Origin: an uncultured Saprospiraceae bacterium
Lineage (GTDB): Bacteria > Bacteroidota > Bacteroidia > Chitinophagales > Saprospiraceae
Assembly: GCA_938015595.1 (NCBI GenBank)
Contig: CALLPI010000021.1
Span: 1 to 50,187 of the forward strand
Reading direction: 5' to 3'
DNA length: 50,187 nt
Part shown: positions 32,808-39,811 of the stretch, piece by piece
Numbering within the stretch: the stretch's first letter is position 1
Layout of the letters: each line of letters begins with the position of its first letter
Program-made: the position numbers and the translations under genes
The notes under the pieces: model-generated
Seen by the model: the letters and a program-made list of their open reading frames with translations, nothing else
What the model was told of the DNA's origin: nothing
Databases searched by the model: none

Positions 32808-33103
32808 ATGGCAGTTATATTTAATTTTGAAAGACAGCAATTTCGCTGGTAAAAGTTTGCGGGCCATGCAGTTTTTTTCTTTTGTACAGTAGAGTATTTC
32901 AGGCTGCGCTGCTGCAGATTCGCACATAGGCAGCAGAGTACGCAAGGCCTAATATTTTGATTTTTGCGCCGACGACAAGATAAAGGCAGTATCCAGAATT
33001 TAGCCAGAAGATGAAGAATGCCCTGCCTGCGTCTGTAAGGCTGCAATATTGCAAATAATATGCTTTGAGCATGGCAAAGCTTTCCCATCTCCCAGTCTCC
33101 CCG
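32808..33103. other. Intergenic region with short tandem repeat at its right end
   Basis: These 296 bases lie between the barrel gene and the alpha/beta hydrolase. I see no coding frame with recognisable content and no exact TAnnTTTG box on the minus strand. The right end contains part of a 16-bp tandem repeat annotated separately. Confidence 0.4.
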
Positions 33104-33132
33104 TCACAAAGTCTCCCCGTCACAAAGTCTCC
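33095..33132. repeat. Tandem 16-bp repeat at the hydrolase 3' end
   Basis: Two perfect copies of GTCTCCCCGTCACAAA (33095-33110 and 33111-33126) are followed by a partial third (GTCTCC). On the minus strand the unit reads TTTGTGACGGGGAGAC and encodes the last residues and stop of the hydrolase. A related GAGACTTG-rich stretch ends the dihydropyrimidinase gene at 18722-18768. Confidence 0.85.
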
Positions 33133-33922
33133 TAGCCTCCCTTGCTACCACATCCGCCAGTTCCCTTCCCAGAGGCCAGTGATTGCAGTTCTTGAGAATG
33201 ATAAATTGCGCTTGAGGAAGTTTGTTGCAGAATCGTTGTACGGCTTTGGGTGGTACAATGGTGTCGTGGTCGCCAATTGCGAAGAAGAGGGGAGTGGAAA
33301 CAGAGTACAGAAGTTGCGTTTTAACGGGGAAGTGTGTCAGGTTTCTATACACCCAAATCAGACGCTCTCGGCGTCGGGGCGTTTCCATGTTGGCTTCAAA
33401 CATGCGAAAAGCCGACGGACTCACTACCCCTACATGCTGTAGTTTTTTGGCCAAGCTAAGCCATATATCTCTTTGTTTTTCAAGAGATTGTAGCATGCCT
33501 TTGCGCACAAAACGGGGCATGTGTGCGCTGTGCCACCGAGCACCGGCCTCAAAACCGCCAGGAGCGACAAACCACGCACTTTGGGCGTACTCCGTCATCA
33601 ATGGTAGGGCATTCATCAGCAGGCGGCCACCCCAGCTATGGCCAAGCAGGTGTGCCTTTGGCCGGCCGGCAGATTGCAGAAGCGCCAGCAGAATGGCTTT
33701 GACGTGAGTTGGATGAAAATGCGGCAACGACCACTCAGACTGACCATGCCGCGGCAGGTCGGGTGCTATTAAGGAGAACTCAGCCGAGAGCCCTTCGATT
33801 AGCGGTGCAAAGCGTTCGCCTGTATCGGCAAAACCGTGCAGGCATATCAGCAGATGTTGGCCGCTTCCCCAACGCCGCCAAAAGATGCGCCCGCCGGGAG
33901 TATCTGCAAAGCCGGTTTCCAT
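33104..33922 (-). CDS. Alpha/beta hydrolase
   Basis: I chose the ATG at 33922 (METGFADTPGG), 22 bases after the yidC stop; an ATG at 33976 would overlap yidC. The product of 272 residues has the lid-and-core fold with the oxyanion motif CLHGFADTG, the nucleophile elbow GHSWGG, the acid in GDHDTIVPP, and the histidine in NCNHWPL. This family includes esterases and C-C hydrolases; the substrate is unknown. No signal peptide. It is probably co-transcribed with yidC. Its last codons fall in a 16-bp tandem repeat, so the C-terminus may have been altered recently. Confidence 0.87.
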   Translation of the reverse strand: METGFADTPGGRIFWRRWGSGQHLLICLHGFADTGERFAPLIEGLSAEFSLIAPDLPRHGQSEWSLPHFHPTHVKAILLALLQSAGRPKAHLLGHSWGGRLLMNALPLMTEYAQSAWFVAPGGFEAGARWHSAHMPRFVRKGMLQSLEKQRDIWLSLAKKLQHVGVVSPSAFRMFEANMETPRRRERLIWVYRNLTHFPVKTQLLYSVSTPLFFAIGDHDTIVPPKAVQRFCNKLPQAQFIILKNCNHWPLGRELADVVAREARRLCDGETL

Positions 33923-33944
33923 GGCGCGAGGGTTATCCAGAGGG

Positions 33945-35840
33945 TTATTTTTTCTTGGTTGTGGCCTGTTTGGCACGCTCCGCCTGGATACGTTGCTGCT
34001 CTTTCATGGCCTGTTCCAGGCGGTCTTGCCAAGTGTTTTTCTTCTTGGGTTGTTTGCGATAGGCTTCCATCTGAGCCAGGATTTTTTTCTGGTCAATGAT
34101 GTAGTTGCGGGTGATGATGGTTTGCCCGATGGTGATCAGGTTGCTGAACAGCAGGTAGCAGGTAAGCCCAGAGGCATAGCTGTTGAAGAAGCCCAGGAAA
34201 AAGAGCGGCATCACGTACTGCATATACTTCATAGCGGGGTTGGCCGAGAAGTCCATGTCTCTGGTGCTGTAGTAAGTGTAAATTAGAGTAGAAATAGCCC
34301 ACAACAGTGTAAAGGCGCTGATGTGCGAGCCGAAACCCATTGGGATTTCAAATGGCAGACGCAGCGCTACGTCGTAGCTCGACAGATCGGTAGCCCACAA
34401 GAAACTGGCCTGCCGAAACTCAATGGAAGCTGGGAAGAAGCGGTACAACGCAATCCAGATGGGCATTTGCAGCAAGCTGGGTAAGCAACCGCCCAGTGGG
34501 TTGACGCCAAACTCCCGGTAGATTTTCATGGTCTCGACCTGCTGCTGCTGTGGGTCGTCCTTAAACTTTTCCTTGAGTTGAGCCAGTTGCGGTTTGAGTG
34601 CCCCCATCTTGGACTGGGAGTACAGCATGCGATACGTGAGCGGATACACCGCCATCTTCACCAGCAGGGTAAGGATGAGAATGACGATGCCCTTGCTGCT
34701 GATGAAGCCCAGCAGGAAGTTGAACACTGGGCGTATTACCCACCGGTTGATACTGCCAAGGATGCTGCGCCCAAATGGGATGACGTCTTCGAGTTCGTAG
34801 CCCATGGCGCGCAGGCGCCTGAATTCGTTTGGCCCCAAGTACATGCGCATGGCAAAGGTTTCGGAGGCACTGCCCTGGTAGGGGATGCTGATTTCGGAGC
34901 GCAGTTTTTTTAGGTTGGTGTCGGTGGGGTCCAGCATTTCAGTGGACATGACTGCCCCTTTGAAGCTGGTTTCCGCCATAAGTGCGGTATTGAAGAATTG
35001 GTTAGCGTGCGACACCCACTTGAGCGGCACGCTGCCTTTGTCTTTGGTGTCGCTGGAGGTACAAGAGCAGTAGTTGGGCGCATCGTTTGCCGGGCGGTAG
35101 TACACAGTGGAGTAGTTGCGCTCGAAGCGGTGGTTTTTCTCCAGTTTGTCCAGATAGTTTACCCAGTTGAGCCGAATGCCTTGGCCGTCGTTGGCCAGGA
35201 TGCCGTTTAGCCCTTCAAAGCGCAGGCTGTAGTCGAGGCGGTAATCGTCGGGGGAGAGGCGATAGGTCTGTTCAAAAAACCTACCTTCGCCAGCATTAGC
35301 ACGAAAGGTGATCTGATTGCCAGATTGTTGAGTTTGGAAGTAGAGGTCGCTGGTTTTGACTACGCCACCCGCTGCACCAGCCACTGGCAACAGGTACTCA
35401 AACTTGTTTTTGGGGTCAGCCAATAGTCGAAGGGTGGTTTTGATTTCTTTCTTTTTGTCGTCTTCGTCAATTTTGAAGTGCTGCTTCATTTCAGCATAGA
35501 GGATGCGTCCACCTTTGTTGCTGAATACGATTTTGACGAGGTCGTTCTCTAAGGTGGCAGTTTGTTCTTGCCCGATGGCAGCGGGAGCAAAAGCACCGGC
35601 AGCGGCTGTCATACTGGCTATAGTGGCGGAGTCGGCAGTAGTGGAGTTTGCATTGGCAGGGGCGGTTGGTGCGTCAGTTTCCTGAGTTTTTTGCTGCTTT
35701 TGCGCCTGTTCCACGCGGGCGATGGAATCTTGCAGGCGTTTTTGTGCCTGGAGAGCGGCCGCTTTGGGCTTGTTGTACTGTTGCCAAGCCATCAGCAGGG
35801 CAAAGATGAGGAGCATTCCTATGATGGTATTTCTATCCAT
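33945..35840 (-). CDS. yidC: Membrane protein insertase YidC
   Basis: YidC inserts inner-membrane proteins alone or with SecYEG. The 631-residue protein begins with the signal-anchor MDRNTIIGMLLIFALLMAWQ. It has a low-complexity Ala/Thr linker (~45-75) and the large periplasmic beta-sandwich (~85-350). The conserved insertase core carries FISSKGIVILILTLLVKMAV, YPLTYRMLYSQSKMGALKP and the later LQMPIWIALYRFF. A basic lysine-rich tail (ending TTKKK) may contact ribosomes. Length fits Bacteroidota YidC (~600-640). A -7 box lies at 35879-35886. The hydrolase gene follows closely. Confidence 0.96.
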   Translation of the reverse strand: MDRNTIIGMLLIFALLMAWQQYNKPKAAALQAQKRLQDSIARVEQAQKQQKTQETDAPTAPANANSTTADSATIASMTAAAGAFAPAAIGQEQTATLENDLVKIVFSNKGGRILYAEMKQHFKIDEDDKKKEIKTTLRLLADPKNKFEYLLPVAGAAGGVVKTSDLYFQTQQSGNQITFRANAGEGRFFEQTYRLSPDDYRLDYSLRFEGLNGILANDGQGIRLNWVNYLDKLEKNHRFERNYSTVYYRPANDAPNYCSCTSSDTKDKGSVPLKWVSHANQFFNTALMAETSFKGAVMSTEMLDPTDTNLKKLRSEISIPYQGSASETFAMRMYLGPNEFRRLRAMGYELEDVIPFGRSILGSINRWVIRPVFNFLLGFISSKGIVILILTLLVKMAVYPLTYRMLYSQSKMGALKPQLAQLKEKFKDDPQQQQVETMKIYREFGVNPLGGCLPSLLQMPIWIALYRFFPASIEFRQASFLWATDLSSYDVALRLPFEIPMGFGSHISAFTLLWAISTLIYTYYSTRDMDFSANPAMKYMQYVMPLFFLGFFNSYASGLTCYLLFSNLITIGQTIITRNYIIDQKKILAQMEAYRKQPKKKNTWQDRLEQAMKEQQRIQAERAKQATTKKK

Positions 35841-35878
35841 TCGCAGTTATTTCTATGAAGTGCTTTTAAGAAACGGCG

Positions 35879-35886
35879 CAAAGGTA
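35879..35886 (-). promoter_or_regulatory. Candidate -7 box of yidC
   Basis: On the minus strand TACCTTTG matches TAnnTTTG, 38 bases before the ATG. At the -33 position TTTC (spacing 19) stands in for TTTG. Confidence 0.45.
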
Positions 35887-35979
35887 CGATTAAAAGGGAA
35901 TGGGAGAAATCGTATTGGTCAGGAAAAGCGCTTTTATCGTCGAAACATTGCCCAGGGGCGTTCGATTGTTCAATTTTGG

Positions 35980-35987
35980 TATCTTTG
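35980..35987 (+). promoter_or_regulatory. Candidate -7 box of the DUF6427-like gene
   Basis: TATCTTTG is an exact TAnnTTTG, 19 bases before the GTG start at 36007. No TTG at the standard -33 position. Confidence 0.4.
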
Positions 35988-36006
35988 GCCGGCAAAATCG
36001 TAGTTT

Positions 36007-36993
36007 GTGCTGTCTGTCTTTAGGAGCAATCAGTTGTTAAACAGTGTCTTGCTGTTGTTTTATGCTGCAGTGCTGCACATATCGTCGGTGCTGTTGCCCA
36101 ATGATTGGGCGCCCTCTTCGCCGGGCTTGGCCAGCCAGTGGGTGTATGATGTAGTGGGTATGCATTACAATTGGATGACTATGGGGCTGGTCTGCACGCT
36201 GTTGACGGTGCAAGCCACTATGCTCAACGCCATAGTGCTTGAACACCGATTGGGCGAGGAGCAGAACCTGTTTGCTGGGGTGTTTTACGTGTTGTTTTGT
36301 AGTACCCTGCCAGAATTGATGTATCTATCGCCGCCGCTCATGGCCAATACCTTTTTGTTGATTGTATTGGGTGAGTTGTATAAGGTGCATAAAAACCCCA
36401 GTGCAGAAACGGCTATTTTCAACGCTGGTTTTTGGGTGGGTATGGCAGCTTTATTTGCACCAGTATATCTGGCGTTCTTGATATGGGTGTTCATTGGTTT
36501 AAACTCCATGCGCGGGCTTGTCTTCAAGGAGCGCTTGATGGCTTTCACTGGAGCTTTAACGCCGTTTTTGCTCGCGGGGGCGTGGCTGTTCTGGCACGGT
36601 CAACTTCAGGATGGGATACAGCAGCAGTTTATAAAGGGCTTTGGGTGGATGCACTTTCAGCCAGGTGATAACTTTTCAGTATGGGCAGCCGGAATATTGA
36701 GCGGTTTGGCTGTGCTCATAGTATTGGCTTCTGCCGCGGGTTTACTTCGTCGTAAGAGCATCCAAGTACAAAAGAAAGTCAGTTTGCTTTACTGGTTGCT
36801 TCTGTTGGCGGGGGCGCTCATATTGGTACAGCCGGGCATCCAGATAGCGCACTGGCTTATAGCCGCTATACCTGTGGGTGCTTTGTTGGGGTTGGCTTTT
36901 ATCAATTTGTCCGATCGCTGGGCCGAGGCCATTCACATCTTACTCTTGGCAACAATACTCATCTTGCAGTACAAGCAGTTTTTCCTGCCCTGA
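36007..36993 (+). CDS. Polytopic membrane protein, DUF6427-like
   Basis: This 328-residue integral membrane protein has about eight to nine hydrophobic helices, for example LLNSVLLLFYAAVLHISSVL, NTFLLIVLGELY and WAAGILSGLAVLIVLASAAG. It starts with GTG at 36007 (MLSVFRSNQL). The motif SVFRSNQLLN at the N-terminus and the helix pattern match the DUF6427 family found in Bacteroidota, often beside uracil phosphoribosyltransferase or cell-division genes. No enzymatic motif is seen. It is divergent from yidC. Function unknown. Confidence 0.75.
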   Translation: MLSVFRSNQLLNSVLLLFYAAVLHISSVLLPNDWAPSSPGLASQWVYDVVGMHYNWMTMGLVCTLLTVQATMLNAIVLEHRLGEEQNLFAGVFYVLFCSTLPELMYLSPPLMANTFLLIVLGELYKVHKNPSAETAIFNAGFWVGMAALFAPVYLAFLIWVFIGLNSMRGLVFKERLMAFTGALTPFLLAGAWLFWHGQLQDGIQQQFIKGFGWMHFQPGDNFSVWAAGILSGLAVLIVLASAAGLLRRKSIQVQKKVSLLYWLLLLAGALILVQPGIQIAHWLIAAIPVGALLGLAFINLSDRWAEAIHILLLATILILQYKQFFLP

Positions 36994-37123
36994 GAGGAAA
37001 GGGGAGGGGCGCTCCTTGAGTCTGCTGACTTCGGATGAGCCAAAATTCCAGGTTTGTCCATTTGTGATGTGAACGAAATGCCAATTGATTCGTTTATTTG
37101 CGGTATCAAAATATGTATACATC

Positions 37124-37597
37124 ATGCAGGTTGTCAAGTACGTAATGATTACGCTGGCCTCAGTGGCGGCCATGGAATTTGTAGCTTGGTTTGCCCATAA
37201 GTATATTATGCACGGATTCTTGTGGTCGTGGCATGCTGATCATCATAAGCCGCATCACGAAAAAAGTGGCTTTTTTGAACGAAATGACCTGTTCTTCCTG
37301 GTTTTTGCTATACCCAGCGCCGCCTGCTACATGATTGGCTCCTTCACGCCGTACCTAGGCTTTCTTTTCGTGGGCATAGGCATCTCTATTTACGGCCTCA
37401 TTTATTTTTTAATACACGACGTGTATATTCACCAGCGCTTCAAGTGGTTTCGCCAGCTGGACAGCCCGTACAGTCGTGCTATTTTGCGAGCACATGGCGC
37501 TCACCATGCTAAGCAGACTAAGGAAGGCTGCGAGTCTTTTGGCCTCTTGGTAGTTGCTCGCAAGTATTTTCAGGCTCGCAAGCGCACGGAAGCCTGA
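37124..37597 (+). CDS. crtZ: CrtZ-like beta-carotene hydroxylase (fatty acid hydroxylase superfamily)
   Basis: The 157-residue di-iron membrane hydroxylase is taken from the ATG at 37124; an in-frame TTG at 37085 is less likely. It has the full histidine set: HKYIMHG, HADHHKPHH, HDVYIHQRF and HGAHHAK. Four hydrophobic helices surround them. CrtZ adds 3-hydroxyl groups to beta-carotene to give zeaxanthin, common in pigmented Bacteroidota. No other carotenoid genes are in the window, so the role rests on motifs. A strong promoter for the next gene begins right after its stop. Confidence 0.9.
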   Translation: MQVVKYVMITLASVAAMEFVAWFAHKYIMHGFLWSWHADHHKPHHEKSGFFERNDLFFLVFAIPSAACYMIGSFTPYLGFLFVGIGISIYGLIYFLIHDVYIHQRFKWFRQLDSPYSRAILRAHGAHHAKQTKEGCESFGLLVVARKYFQARKRTEA

Positions 37598-37601
37598 TTT
37601 T

Positions 37602-37634
37602 TTTGACTTTTTGCACTCGTTTGCCGTATCTTTG
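37602..37634 (+). promoter_or_regulatory. Consensus Bacteroidota promoter of the tail-anchored unknown
   Basis: TTTG (37602-37605) and TATCTTTG (37627-37634) are separated by exactly 21 bp, a full match to TTTG-N19-21-TAnnTTTG. Transcription would start near 37641, about 17 bases before the GTG at 37658. Confidence 0.75.
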
Positions 37635-37657
37635 ACCGTCGCGAGGCCGTTGCTTCT

Positions 37658-38239
37658 GTGCATCATTATACAAAAACCGTGGAAGTCAAGATACTTGACA
37701 AATGGATGCTGTCCTTGAAGGACCCCCTGCCAGAGTTCCAGAAGTTGGATGACTACCTGGAGAAAAAGGTATTGCCCAAGGTGCGCCCCTGGAGTGAAGA
37801 TCTGCGCGAGGAGCAGTTTTATGTGAACAAGTCCTGGCTTGAATTTCGGGATGAACTGGATTTTCACCAAACGACCGTTCATATCTTCAACTCCGGTGGA
37901 GAGTACCTCAAGTCAGAGGAAGGGGAGTTGTCAGCAGGCCGTTGGCGGTACTTGCCAAGCTCCAATAAGTTTCTGATTCTTGACGAAAAAGACAACGAAG
38001 GTGAACTCTTCGACTTGGCCTATTTAGACAATGACTTTTTCATTCTTCGCAAGCATGGCGATCCGCGCAAGTATGGCAAGCGAGTGTATTTCATGATGGT
38101 ACACGAGCCATTGGGCCGCCGCACTGACTGGCGTGAAGCAATTGAGCTGTTGTACGATAAGTCTAACCGGAGTATAGGGTTCTACATCATTCTCATCATC
38201 GGGCTACTGTTGGTCATTGGCATTCTATTGCTTTTATGA
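37658..38239 (+). CDS. Unknown tail-anchored protein
   Basis: I do not recognise this 193-residue protein. Its start is GTG at 37658 (alternative ATG at 37706). Residues 1-165 look soluble and charged, with a pattern HIFNSGGEYLKSEEGELSAG, then RWRYLPSSNKFLILDEKDNE and a later FFILRKHGDPRKYGKRVYF. This resembles a small beta-sheet sensor fold that reports a value. The extreme C-terminus is a single hydrophobic helix (GFYIILIIGLLLVIGILLLL), so it would be tail-anchored in the inner membrane with the bulk in the cytoplasm. It has its own consensus promoter and is followed by the Rieske gene's promoter. Confidence 0.75.
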   Translation: MHHYTKTVEVKILDKWMLSLKDPLPEFQKLDDYLEKKVLPKVRPWSEDLREEQFYVNKSWLEFRDELDFHQTTVHIFNSGGEYLKSEEGELSAGRWRYLPSSNKFLILDEKDNEGELFDLAYLDNDFFILRKHGDPRKYGKRVYFMMVHEPLGRRTDWREAIELLYDKSNRSIGFYIILIIGLLLVIGILLLL

Positions 38240-38258
38240 CTGGGCAGCTCTATCTTTG
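38228..38258 (+). promoter_or_regulatory. Consensus promoter of the Rieske oxygenase gene
   Basis: TTG (38228-38230) is followed after exactly 20 bp by TATCTTTG (38251-38258). The -33 element overlaps the last codons of the tail-anchored gene. Transcription should start near 38264, which favours the ATG at 38297 over an upstream frame opening at 38258. Confidence 0.75.
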
Positions 38259-38296
38259 TGGCTGTACTTAGTCACGTTTTCAAGCCAAGCGTCTAT

Positions 38297-39382
38297 ATGA
38301 GCCAAGCCATACATATTGCGTCGGATATTCGCCAGGCGCATACGTTACCGTCTTCCTTTTATAGGAGCGTTCAGGTATTTGAACAAAGCAAAGAGAATAT
38401 ATTTGCCAGAACCTGGCACTGGGTGGCTGAGGCCGATGTGATAGCAGAGCCGCAGCAGGTGTGGCCCTTCACTTTGCTGCCTGGAGTACTGGATGAGCCG
38501 TTGTTGTTTACCCGAGATGTGGAAGGGCAGGCGCACTGCCTCTCCAATGTATGTACGCACCGAGGCAAAATAGTGGTAGAGCAGCCGGGCAAGCAACGTC
38601 TGTTGTCTTGTGGGTATCACGGGCGGTGTTTCAGGCTAGATGGGCGCTTTCGCAGTATGCCACAGTTTGAAGGGGTACAGAATTTTCCTTCTCCTGCAGA
38701 TGACCTCCATTCGGTATCATTTGCAACGTGGCTGGGCTTATTGTTTGTATCGCTGCAGCCTGCTGCGCCGTTTGAGGAGTTTGTTCGGCCTATTGTAGAG
38801 CGGCTTTCGTGGCTACCGTGGGACACGCTTCGCTTCCATGCCGAACACTCACAAGACTACGACCTAAAGGCGCACTGGGCGTTGTATTGCGACAACTATC
38901 TGGAGGGTTTTCACATCCCTTTTGTGCATCCGGCGCTCAATCAGGCCATTGAGTTTAATCAATACGAATACGAGCTTTACCCGTACTGCAGCTTGCAGGT
39001 AGGTGTGGCCAAGGAAGGAGAGCCATGTTTTCGGATACCTTCGGGCGCACCAGATCACGGACGGCGTATTTATGCCTATTATTATTGGGTATTTCCCAAC
39101 CTGATGTTCAATGTGTACCCCTGGGGCTTGTCGCTCAACGTGGTGGAGCCACTCTCACATGAGTGCACCCGCGTGCGATTCCGTACCTATTATTTTGCCG
39201 ACGCCACTTCCGACCGTGCGCTCAATCGCTTGGATATCACAGAGATGGAAGACGAAGCCGTAGTGCAAAGCGTGCAACTCGGCATTCAGTCGCGGTTTTA
39301 CCACACTGGGCGCTATTCGCCTGCTCAGGAGCGGGGTGTACATCATTTTCATCGGTTGGTGCAGCAATTTATGCAGGGGTAG
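38297..39382 (+). CDS. Rieske non-heme iron oxygenase, alpha subunit
   Basis: The 361-residue protein has an N-terminal Rieske [2Fe-2S] domain with CTH (Cys86, His88) and CGYH (Cys105, His108). A catalytic domain carries the mononuclear-iron motif DNYLEGFHIPFVHP. The layout is closest to choline monooxygenase and glycine-betaine or carnitine oxygenases rather than aromatic dioxygenases with a beta subunit. No reductase or small subunit is adjacent, so electrons must come from a distant ferredoxin system. The ATG at 38297 fits the promoter at 38228-38258. Cytoplasmic. The substrate is not readable from the sequence. Confidence 0.87.
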   Translation: MSQAIHIASDIRQAHTLPSSFYRSVQVFEQSKENIFARTWHWVAEADVIAEPQQVWPFTLLPGVLDEPLLFTRDVEGQAHCLSNVCTHRGKIVVEQPGKQRLLSCGYHGRCFRLDGRFRSMPQFEGVQNFPSPADDLHSVSFATWLGLLFVSLQPAAPFEEFVRPIVERLSWLPWDTLRFHAEHSQDYDLKAHWALYCDNYLEGFHIPFVHPALNQAIEFNQYEYELYPYCSLQVGVAKEGEPCFRIPSGAPDHGRRIYAYYYWVFPNLMFNVYPWGLSLNVVEPLSHECTRVRFRTYYFADATSDRALNRLDITEMEDEAVVQSVQLGIQSRFYHTGRYSPAQERGVHHFHRLVQQFMQG

Positions 39383-39384
39383 GG

Positions 39385-39498
39385 TTGCAGGCCGGGAAAT
39401 TTGTAGTATCCGTTTTCATCTGTCACCCGGACCTCTTCGAAGCCTTGCCAGTCGGGGATGTCATCACTGTCAGAATCGCCCCAAATCATCAAAGACAT
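39385..39498 (-). pseudogene. Fragment of a TSP3/SdrD_B-type surface protein
   Basis: On the minus strand a short frame reads GDSDSDDIPDWQGFEEV followed by RVTDENGYYKFPGLQP. The first part is a thrombospondin type 3-like calcium repeat (D-S-D-x-D-D-I-P-D). The second is the repeating strand of SdrD B-like domains (TDENGYYKFPGL). Only about 38 residues survive between a Rieske oxygenase and glutamine synthetase. With no start, signal peptide or sorting domain, it is best read as a relic of a large surface protein. Confidence 0.5.
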
Positions 39499-39717
39499 TC
39501 CTGGAACACCCCATAGCGTCGGTACTTTGCTGAAACATTATGGATTTAGTGCAAATCAATTTTGTGTTGTATGCCATTCGACGCAATTTCGAATGGTGGG
39601 CCTGCCTCTGTAGTTGTTCAGATGAATTGTAGGGAGGGGCAAAATACTTGATTTTTAAGAGATGATGCTGCTTTAATAGGGGGGGCAGTGTTTTAAATTT
39701 GCAAAAATTAAAGAAAT

Positions 39718-39737
39718 ACCCCCTTTTTAAAGGGGGT
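39718..39737 (+). promoter_or_regulatory. Palindrome ACCCCCTTT-TT-AAAGGGGGT before the glnN promoter
   Basis: Two perfect 9-base arms (39718-39726 and 39729-39737) are separated by two T. The palindrome ends six bases before the -33 element. It could be an operator for a dimeric regulator of nitrogen genes. A T-rich run (39747-39754) follows, so a terminator is the alternative, although no gene on the plus strand ends nearby. Confidence 0.5.
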
Positions 39738-39743
39738 GGTGTA

Positions 39744-39773
39744 TTGTTTTTTTTAAAAAGCCTTCTACCTTTG
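39744..39773 (+). promoter_or_regulatory. Consensus promoter of glutamine synthetase III
   Basis: TTG (39744-39746) and TACCTTTG (39766-39773) are separated by exactly 19 bp. The ATG at 39812 lies 38 bases beyond the -7 box. Confidence 0.8.
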
Positions 39774-39811
39774 GGGCTTCAAACTTATCCACTTATCAAA
39801 AGCATATCATC

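Larger units (their letters stand above)
39383..39811. other. 429-base region before glutamine synthetase
   Basis: From left to right it holds a decayed coding fragment on the minus strand (39385-39498), an AT-rich stretch with a G7 tract (39679-39685), an isolated -7-like box TAAATTTG (39694-39701), a 20-base palindrome (39718-39737) and the consensus glnN promoter (39744-39773). I see no intact gene. Confidence 0.6.

Noticed and set aside
33095-33132. Tandem 16-bp repeat as a CRISPR array
   Set aside because: The copies are directly adjacent with no spacers, and no cas gene is present.
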